In this document: positions 1-4,694 of the stretch, piece by piece | Numbering within the stretch: the stretch's first letter is position 1 | How the letters are laid out: every line of letters starts with the position of its first letter | NCBI GenBank assembly: GCA_034437075.1 | Contig: DAOTVD010000158.1 | Span: 1-20,126 of the forward strand | Source: DAOTVD01 sp034437075 | Lineage (GTDB): Bacteria; Chloroflexota; Anaerolineae; Aggregatilineales; J027 | Length of the DNA stretch: 20,126 nt | Direction: 5' to 3' | The notes under the pieces: generated by a model | Database searches by the model: none | The model's input: the letters and a program-made list of their open reading frames with translations, nothing else | Told to the model about the DNA's origin: nothing | Translations under genes and position numbers: made by a program

Positions 1-242
1 GTGGCGGTCGGTGTTAGGCTCGCCGTGTTGGTGGGCAAGGGTGTAAAGGAGGGCGTCGGGCGGGGGGGCGCGTTCGTGGCGTCTAGGATGGCTTGCGCGC
101 TGGCGGTAGCGGCTATTTCGGCGGCCAGGGTTTCGGGGTCGGCGGGTGTGGGCAGCGGATCATCGCCCGCGCCGCACGCGGCCAAGACAAGCAGCACCAC
201 CCACAAACTCAACGCGCGAAGTGTGCGGCCTGGGCGGCCCAT
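1..242 (-). CDS. Lipoprotein of unknown function, 3' part outside window
   Basis: Reading leftwards from an ATG at 242 there is an open frame of 80 codons running off the window edge. It begins with arginines at residues 3, 6 and 9, a hydrophobic stretch (about residues 11-20) and a lipobox ending LAAC with the lipidated cysteine at residue 23. A low-complexity Thr/Pro-rich region (about residues 59-80) follows. This is a classical signal peptidase II lipoprotein N-terminus with a flexible linker, so the protein should be anchored outside the cytoplasmic membrane. A strong ribosome binding site (GAGGAGG) lies just upstream of the ATG. The start overlaps the end of the DUF488-like gene by 34 bases, so it is probably the fourth gene of the moaB operon. 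The functional domain is not visible; a solute-binding or SH3-type lipoprotein are both possible. Confidence 0.8.
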   Translation of the reverse strand, partial: MGRPGRTLRALSLWVVLLVLAACGAGDDPLPTPADPETLAAEIAATASAQAILDATNAPPRPTPSFTPLPTNTASLTPTA

Positions 243-703
243 ATATCCCCTCCTCGGTCAATATGCTGAATATCTAAGGGCGGGGCGTCCTGCACCAACG
301 CGGAGGCCAACAGCGCGCGCGCGACCCATTCATGCCGGGCGCTGCCCCGCGCGGCGACGCCAAACCCCAAGAGCGCGGCGCTATCATCCCCCGGCGCGAG
401 ATGCGTCTGGGCGGCGATGTTCAACAGCCAGGCCAGCCCGCGCGGGATGTCGGCCTGGGCGGCCCAAGTCTCGAAATCTGCCAGCGGCGGCGGCGTCAAT
501 TTGAGGATATGCCCGGCATAAAAATAGATTAGGCCAGCCTGGGCGCAATGCGTGAGCACATTCACGGGCCGGAAGTGCTCTGGAATGCCATCTGTGCGCG
601 CGCGCCCGTCCACCAGAACCGTGATGCCCTGCGCACCCAAGCGCGCGACGAGGGTCGCCCAGGGTAGCTCCCCATGGCCGATGGTATAGAACTTAAGCGT
701 CAT
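209..703 (-). CDS. DUF488-like protein
   Basis: The 164-residue product starts with FYTIGHGELPW, close to the YTIGHS opening of the DUF488 family, followed by LVDGRARTDG where the family has a VDVR-type strand end. The rest (GLIYFYAGH, then an Ala/Leu-rich helical half) fits the usual small alpha/beta fold. DUF488 proteins have no settled biochemical role. The changed Gly in VDGR and poor conservation of the C-terminal half make this a divergent member. Its ATG overlaps the 3' end of the upstream oxidoreductase by 11 bases (ATGACGCTTAA), so translational coupling is likely. Its own 3' end overlaps the lipoprotein start. Confidence 0.7.
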   Translation of the reverse strand: MTLKFYTIGHGELPWATLVARLGAQGITVLVDGRARTDGIPEHFRPVNVLTHCAQAGLIYFYAGHILKLTPPPLADFETWAAQADIPRGLAWLLNIAAQTHLAPGDDSAALLGFGVAARGSARHEWVARALLASALVQDAPPLDIQHIDRGGDIWAAQAAHFAR

Positions 704-1691
704 CTTCGCCGGGGTAGCGCACGCCCCAGGCCGCGCGCAGGTCGTCCATCTGGCGCATGATGTTCACGGTTGTGTCTAATGGCCAGGTCGCGCTTTCGGT
801 TTCGCCCGCGCGCAAGCAGCGCATGACCTCCGCCGCTTCGTAATTGTAGCCGTTGCCATCCATGGGCACGGGAATCTCGCGTGGTTTGCCGCCCTGGGGC
901 GTCAGGGTCAGGTGTTGGCTATGCCAAAAATTAGCATGGATGCGAAGCCGCCCGGCGTCGCCTTCGATGTACGCATCATTGGCCATGTAGGTGCGCAAAG
1001 AGGCGCTCAGGCTGGCGACCGCCCCGGCATGGTCGCGCGCGCTCAGGCTCAGGCTTTCATCCACGCCCGTGCTGCCCAGGGTCGCGACGCCCGTCAGGGT
1101 CTGGAATGGCCCCATGAAGATATTCGCGAAGGTCAGCGGATACACGCCGATGTCGAGCAGCGCGCCGCCGCCCAGCGCCGGATCAAACAGGCGGCTTTGC
1201 GGGTCATACGGCGGGTTAAAGCCAAAACTCGCGCGCACCATTTGCACGTTGCCGATTTCGCCCGCAATGACGAGTTCTAGCGCGCGCGCTGTGGCGGGGA
1301 TGAAGCGCATCCACATAGCTTCCATCAGGAACAAGCCGCGTTCTTGGGCTTTGGCGCGCATGGCTTCGGCCTGTTTGGCGTTCAGCGCGAAGGGTTTTTC
1401 GCACAAGACATGCTTGCCCGCTTCTAGGCACAGCATCGTATTTTCATAATGAAAGGGGTGCGGGGTGCCGATGTAGATTACATCGACATCGGGGTCGGTG
1501 GCCAGCGCTTCGTAGCTGTCGTAACGCTGGGGGATGCCAAAGCGCGCCCCGAAGGCGTCGGCGGAATCTTGGCTACGGGAGCCGACCGCCGCCAGATGGG
1601 CATCGGGGAGGACGCTGAGCCCTTGCGCAAATTCGGCGGCAATGCTGCCGGTGCTCAGAATCCCCCAGCGGATGGTTTGTGAAGATAACAT
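693..1691 (-). CDS. Gfo/Idh/MocA family NAD(P)-dependent oxidoreductase
   Basis: From the ATG at 1691 the protein is 332 residues, the normal length for the family. It opens with a Rossmann strand-turn (WGILSTGSIA, residues 9-18). The EKP motif with the catalytic lysine is at residues 98-100, then FLMEAMWMRF (121-130) and LLDIGVYPL (178-186, Asp180 and Tyr184 likely catalytic). EAMWxRF together with DIGVYPL resembles the dihydrodiol/xylose dehydrogenase branch, so oxidation of a sugar or cyclic diol is a fair guess; the substrate is unknown. The chosen start has AGGAGA 8 bases upstream. An in-frame ATG at 1805 would add 38 very basic residues and has its own GAGGG box inside the end of moaB, so the longer form cannot be excluded. 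Second gene of the moaB operon. Confidence 0.85.
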   Translation of the reverse strand: MLSSQTIRWGILSTGSIAAEFAQGLSVLPDAHLAAVGSRSQDSADAFGARFGIPQRYDSYEALATDPDVDVIYIGTPHPFHYENTMLCLEAGKHVLCEKPFALNAKQAEAMRAKAQERGLFLMEAMWMRFIPATARALELVIAGEIGNVQMVRASFGFNPPYDPQSRLFDPALGGGALLDIGVYPLTFANIFMGPFQTLTGVATLGSTGVDESLSLSARDHAGAVASLSASLRTYMANDAYIEGDAGRLRIHANFWHSQHLTLTPQGGKPREIPVPMDGNGYNYEAAEVMRCLRAGETESATWPLDTTVNIMRQMDDLRAAWGVRYPGEDDA

Positions 1692-1812
1692 TCGGGCTTT
1701 CTCCTGGTTGCGGCGCGCCGCATGGCGATAACGCCAGCGATTATACCAGGGACGCAAGCGCCGTTTGAGCCCCGGCGGCAAGCGCCGCGCTAGGCGATCC
1801 CTCATAGCGCCC

Positions 1813-2328
1813 TCATTCGCGCATGATCTCCCAGGCCAGATGTTGCAATTCGGGCAGAATCAGCTTTTGCATGGCCAGCTTGACGGCGTTGCGGCTGCCC
1901 GGCGTGCTGAAGACCACCCGCCCGCGATACGTCCCGGCCACCGCACGGCTGAGCATCGCCGCCGAGGCAATTTCGTTGTAGCTCAACATGCGGAACAGTT
2001 CACCGAAGCCGGGCATGGTTTTTTCTAGAATGCTGTTGATGGCCTCGAAGGTGCCATCGCGCGGCGAGATGCCCGTGCCACCGTTGCAGATGATGATCTT
2101 GCAGGGATGTTCGGGCGTGGTCAGGCTTTGCAAATGGGCGGTAATCTGGTCGGGCTCGTCCGGCAGGATGTCGTAGGCCACGACCGTATGCCCGGCTTCG
2201 CCGAGTAACTGGTGAATGAGGGTGCCGCTTTTGTCGGTTTCGGGCGTGCGCGTGTCGCTGACCGTCACCACGGCCACGGGCACGGCGCCCTGGCTTTGGG
2301 CTTGGGCTTTATGATCGTCCGCAGGCAT
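1813..2328 (-). CDS. moaB: Molybdenum cofactor biosynthesis protein MoaB
   Basis: The 171-residue protein has the MoaB/Mog fold signatures: AVVTVSDTR with DKSG downstream (residues 19-35), the substrate loop NGGTGISPRD (82-91) and VFSTPGSRNAVKLA (139-152). In the family it binds and adenylylates molybdopterin before metal insertion, in the cytoplasm. The first 16 residues are a polar tail outside the fold. The start is fixed by AAAGGAG 8 bases upstream of the ATG. No other molybdenum cofactor genes are visible; the gene instead heads an operon with an oxidoreductase, a DUF488-like protein and a lipoprotein. Two 12-base direct repeats touch the ribosome binding site. Confidence 0.93.
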   Translation of the reverse strand: MPADDHKAQAQSQGAVPVAVVTVSDTRTPETDKSGTLIHQLLGEAGHTVVAYDILPDEPDQITAHLQSLTTPEHPCKIIICNGGTGISPRDGTFEAINSILEKTMPGFGELFRMLSYNEIASAAMLSRAVAGTYRGRVVFSTPGSRNAVKLAMQKLILPELQHLAWEIMRE

Positions 2329-2341
2329 GGGGGGATACTCC

Positions 2342-2365
2342 TTTACGTTTCAGTTTACGTTTCAG
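2342..2365 (-). repeat. 12-base tandem repeat at the moaB ribosome binding site
   Basis: Read on the minus strand, CTGAAACGTAAA occurs twice back to back. The second copy runs straight into the GGAG of the moaB Shine-Dalgarno sequence. It could bind a protein or alter leader structure; that is inference. Confidence 0.7.
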
Positions 2366-2433
2366 GGTTGAACAAAAAATATAGAGCATCATCATACCCA
2401 GCCCTGGCCCAGGCTGCAACTTTGATGATCCAA

Positions 2434-2457
2434 TAAAAAAGGACGCTCCGCGCGTCC
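2434..2457 (-). terminator. Intrinsic terminator, minus strand
   Basis: On the minus strand the hairpin GGACGC-GCGGA-GCGTCC is followed directly by TTTTTTATTG. It would stop transcription arriving from the phage-derived genes before moaB. Confidence 0.75.
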
Positions 2458-2490
2458 TCCGCTCTAACGTGTTCCGTCGTGTTCGGTTTT

Positions 2491-2673
2491 CTAAGGCTTT
2501 TCCAGAAAAATAATTACCCCTCCCCATCCCCCTCCCCGAATTCAGGGAGGGGCTATTATGCGCACGAGTAAGTTCTCCCCCTGAATTCGGGGGGAGCTAG
2601 AGGGGGGTAAAATCAAGACGGTATCCTTTTCGACAAAAGCAAGCGGCATAGTTAAATACTTGGAAAAGCCTAA
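2491..2673. mobile_element. MITE-like element, copy 1 (183 bp)
   Basis: The segment is bounded by inverted ends: CTAAGGCTTTTCCAG on the left and CTTGGAAAAGCCTAA on the right. It has no coding capacity. Inside are palindromes centred on GAATTC with C/G-tract arms (about 2530-2553 and 2575-2598). The first 35 bases are identical to the reverse complement of the right end of the element at 10637-10984, and the other end also matches, so the two are relatives in opposite orientation. Terminal inverted repeats, short length and lack of genes fit a miniature inverted-repeat element. No target duplication is obvious. A non-mobile terminator/REP-like repeat is the alternative. Confidence 0.6.
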
Positions 2674-2766
2674 TGGAGAACGCAAAACAAATCCGTATAA
2701 AACCGAGGGCTTAAGCCCTCGGTTTTGGCAGAAAAAACATTTGTGTTTGTTTTGAACTGTCCATAA
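2670..2766 (-). repeat. 97-bp repeat, copy A
   Basis: Its reverse complement is identical base for base to 8489-8585. The repeat contains outer inverted arms (CAAAACAAA / TTTGTTTTG) around a perfect 28-base palindrome at 2699-2726. It lies downstream of the minus-strand gene at 2795-3052 and shares four bases with the end of the MITE-like element. Confidence 0.92.
2699..2726. terminator. Bidirectional hairpin terminator in 97-bp repeat A
   Basis: A perfect 28-base palindrome, AAAACCGAGGGCTT followed by its reverse complement. RNA from either strand folds into a stable stem ending in UUUU, so it can terminate both ways. Here it would end transcripts of the minus-strand genes at 2795-3378. Confidence 0.75.
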
Positions 2767-2794
2767 GATCATCTAATTTTCTGGCAGGTCAGGC

Positions 2795-3052
2795 TCAGGC
2801 GGCAGTGCGCCACCCGCCGCGCTCCCCCACGCGGCGCACCCGGCCTTTATGCTCTAATTTGCGCAGCCAACGCCGCGCTTGGGCTTCCGAGAGGCGAACC
2901 TCTAAGGCGACGGCTTGCGTGCTGGCCGCGCCACTGTGCCGGGCCAAGTCTTCTACGGCGTGTAGCACCTGGTGCTCGGGGCCAGCAAAAGGCAATTTGT
3001 AGACGTGGCCGCAATGCGGACACTGGGTCAGTTCCCATTGGTCTTCGGGCAT
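2795..3052 (-). CDS. Small zinc-ribbon/winged-helix DNA-binding protein
   Basis: The 85-residue product begins with a CPHCGH knuckle (Cys11, Cys14), then a helical region with a helix-turn-helix pattern (about residues 42-65, ending in ARRWLRKLEHKG) and a basic wing (KGRVRRVGERGGW, 69-81). A single CxxC is only half of a four-ligand zinc site, so metal binding may need dimerisation. AAGGAGA sits 6 bases before the ATG. The next gene upstream ends only 32 bases away, and both face away from the phage tail pair, which suggests a regulatory or accessory role in the former prophage. The function is inferred from motifs only. Confidence 0.65.
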   Translation of the reverse strand: MPEDQWELTQCPHCGHVYKLPFAGPEHQVLHAVEDLARHSGAASTQAVALEVRLSEAQARRWLRKLEHKGRVRRVGERGGWRTAA

Positions 3053-3084
3053 GGCCTTCTCCTTGCGGGCTAATGTGCGGCGGG

Positions 3085-3378
3085 CTAGGCGGCGGGGTCG
3101 GGCGGTTCGTCGTCGTCATCGGGCAAAACGTGCATCAGCGCGACCACGTTTTTCCACATATAATCGACGGGTTCGTGGGCCATGTCCATCACCTGGCGTT
3201 CCAAAGAGGCCTGGCGCGCTTGCAAGGCGGCATTCTGGGCATACAGGCGGGCCATGGTGTGTTGGACTAGGGCCAGACGCGCGCGCATACTGGCCGCGCG
3301 GGCCGCCAGCATTGCAGGGTGGGCGGCATCTTCTTCTAACGCATCGCAGAGTGTAAATAAACTGGCTAGGGCTTCCAT
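3085..3378 (-). CDS. Coiled-coil protein of unknown function
   Basis: The 97-residue product is mostly one long helix (about residues 5-65, rich in Ala, Leu, Arg and Gln with heptad-like spacing), then VDYMWKNVVALMHVLP and a very acidic, Pro-rich tail (DDDDEPPDPAA). It has no membrane segment or recognisable enzyme motif. GAGGT lies 9 bases upstream of the ATG. It is the first gene after the minus-strand promoter at 3445-3473 and is followed by the winged-helix gene. Its place in the phage-derived patch suggests a phage or accessory structural protein, but I do not recognise the family. Confidence 0.6.
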   Translation of the reverse strand: MEALASLFTLCDALEEDAAHPAMLAARAASMRARLALVQHTMARLYAQNAALQARQASLERQVMDMAHEPVDYMWKNVVALMHVLPDDDDEPPDPAA

Positions 3379-3444
3379 TGCTTTCTACCTCACTTTCGAT
3401 GATCCCGCACTCAGCACACGGGTTCGGCTCTCTTGTTCTAAAAT

Positions 3445-3473
3445 AATGTACCACGAGTGTCTCAGGTGGTCAA
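3445..3473 (-). promoter_or_regulatory. Promoter for the two minus-strand genes, with operator-like palindrome
   Basis: Read on the minus strand: TTGACC (-35), a 17-base spacer and TACATT (-10), 67 bases before the coiled-coil gene. The spacer holds an imperfect dyad, CCACGAG-TGT-CTC-AG-GTGG, that could bind a repressor. An 8-base part of it (AGTGTCTC) recurs inverted at 3563-3570, close to the plus-strand gene. Confidence 0.5.
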
Positions 3474-3591
3474 TATTTCGAACAAAAGGTTTATTTATTA
3501 TAACAAATGCGCGTTATGCGCGATGGCCTGCCCGGCGTCTGCTAGGCTGAAAGCGCTCGCACGAGACACTATAAGACGAACGGAGGAACAT

Positions 3592-3990
3592 ATGAGCATT
3601 ACGCTGGATACCGCGCGCCTCGACGCCCTGCACGAAGCCGCCGACAGCCTGCGCCAAGCCTGGGCACGCCAGATGGCCGAACGCCTGGTCGTACACATCG
3701 CCGAAGCCTGGAGCAGTAGCACGCCCGCCGCGCCCGGCGACCCGCCCGCCATCGACACGGGCGCTTTGGCCGCCAGCATTCGCCTGGAACCCACGCCGCA
3801 AGGCTACCGGGTCGGGACACCGCTGATTTACGGCGCCTGGTTGGAGTTCGGCACCCGCGAGATGGCCGCGCGGCCTTGGTTGCGCCCCGCCCTAGAGGCT
3901 GTCCGCGCCGAAGCACGTTCGCTCGTAACCTGGCCGTCCTTCGAGATGCGCCTGGCTAGCCTGGAGGAACCCCACGATGCAGCCGCTTAA
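3592..3990 (+). CDS. HK97 gp10-like phage tail protein
   Basis: From the ATG at 3592 the protein is 132 residues. It has the family pattern: a helical N-terminus, then IDTGALAASI (54-63), YRVGTPLIYGAWLEFGT (72-88) and RPWLRPALEAV (94-104). HK97 gp10 family members act in tail assembly at the head-tail junction or tail tube. The start is set by CGGAGGA directly upstream; a longer frame reaching back to 3457 crosses AT-rich promoter-like DNA and is unlikely. It overlaps the next gene by 14 bases, the usual gp10/DUF3168 order in tailed phages. No capsid, portal, terminase or integrase is nearby, so this is a remnant or domesticated fragment. Confidence 0.85.
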   Translation: MSITLDTARLDALHEAADSLRQAWARQMAERLVVHIAEAWSSSTPAAPGDPPAIDTGALAASIRLEPTPQGYRVGTPLIYGAWLEFGTREMAARPWLRPALEAVRAEARSLVTWPSFEMRLASLEEPHDAAA

Positions 3991-4360
3991 AGCTGCTTTA
4001 CGCGCGCGCCTGGTCGCTGGCGGGGTCAGCGCGCCCGTGCACGATACGCAAGCCCCCGCCGAGGCGCCCTATCCGTTCATCATCCTGCACTATACTGGCG
4101 GCGGGGACGAAAACCGCACGCGCCTGAACACCCGCAACGAGACTTGGCTGGTGAAGGCGCTCAGCGATGACCACGCCACCGCCCACACCCTCGCGGCGGA
4201 CATCCGCGCGGCGTTGCACCAGCAAGCCCTAACCGTCGCGGGGTGGGGGCATCTCTGGACGGCGCAAATCGAGCACGTGTGGCAGGTGGAGAACGTCGCG
4301 CGGCGGCAGGTCTTTCATGCCGGGGGCGTGTTCCGGGTGCGCTTGTTCGAAACCCCCTAA
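3977..4360 (+). CDS. DUF3168-like phage tail completion protein
   Basis: The 127-residue product begins MQPLKAALRARL, followed by YPFIILHY (32-39), a region with KALSDDHATAHTLAADIRAAL (about 65-85) and a C-terminal FRVRLFETP. This matches DUF3168/tail-terminator-type proteins, which cap or connect the tail tube. GGAGGA 8 bases upstream of the ATG lies inside the end of the gp10-like gene, so the two are probably co-translated. A tail tube gene would normally follow; here a repeat region and a kinase gene follow instead, marking the right edge of the phage fragment. Confidence 0.8.
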   Translation: MQPLKAALRARLVAGGVSAPVHDTQAPAEAPYPFIILHYTGGGDENRTRLNTRNETWLVKALSDDHATAHTLAADIRAALHQQALTVAGWGHLWTAQIEHVWQVENVARRQVFHAGGVFRVRLFETP

Positions 4361-4694
4361 ACGCTCAGGGCCAGTGCATCGAAATAGGCTGTTCCAAGGT
4401 AACTGCTCAGGCTATGCCAATTCTTCCCCCTCACCCCCTTAATCCCCCTCTCCCAAACGCCGCTTTGCGGCTGGTAGAGGGGGAAAACGACCCGAAACCG
4501 ACACTTTTTGCCCCTCTCCCAGGGCTGAAAGCCCGTTTGGGAGAGGGGTTGGGGTGAGGGCTGAGTCGTTACAATCTCTACCGAGGCCCAATTTGATGCA
4601 ATCGCCCTGCCACGCTGGTAGCTTGCCGTAGGCTTAGGTAGGGCGGTAGAATAACGATGGCTGTCCAACGCTGGCATGAGAGAGAAAAAAAGAC
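4361..4694. other. Intergenic region without a gene
   Basis: The 334-base gap between the phage fragment and the kinase gene has no credible coding frame. Its main content is the long inverted repeat at 4428-4560. A TACAAT box at 4570-4575 could be the -10 of a kinase promoter, with an untranslated leader of roughly 110 bases; no clear -35 is seen. Confidence 0.6.
4428..4560. repeat. Long imperfect inverted repeat with C/G-tract arms
   Basis: The left arm (4428-4459, CCCTCACCCCC then CCCCTCTCCCAAACG) is complementary to the right arm (4534-4560, CGTTTGGGAGAGGGG then TTGGGGTGAGGG) with a few unpaired bases. The interior holds two smaller hairpins (GCCGC-TTT-GCGGC, GGGCT-GAA-AGCCC). It looks like a dispersed REP-type repeat and may also insulate or terminate transcription. 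Confidence 0.75.

Larger units (their letters stand above)
2329..2794. other. Intergenic region without a gene
   Basis: This 466-base gap between the phage-derived minus-strand genes and moaB holds no convincing coding frame. It contains, left to right, the moaB leader with its tandem repeat, a minus-strand hairpin terminator, a MITE-like element of G/C-tract palindromes and a 97-bp repeat with a perfect 28-base palindrome. Short frames here cross palindromes and lack ribosome binding sites. Confidence 0.75.

Noticed and set aside
1..504. Open plus-strand frame at the window start
   Set aside because: It is antisense to the lipoprotein and DUF488-like genes; its product is Arg/Pro/Ala-rich without domain features.
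2542..2772. Short minus-strand frame whose translation resembles one at 8486-8704 (plus strand)
   Set aside because: The similarity is only the 97-bp repeat read in one frame. The frames run through a perfect palindrome, lack ribosome binding sites and diverge at the repeat borders.
3457..3591. Upstream extension of the gp10-like gene
   Set aside because: It crosses AT-rich control DNA and lacks a ribosome binding site, whereas CGGAGGA lies directly before the ATG at 3592.
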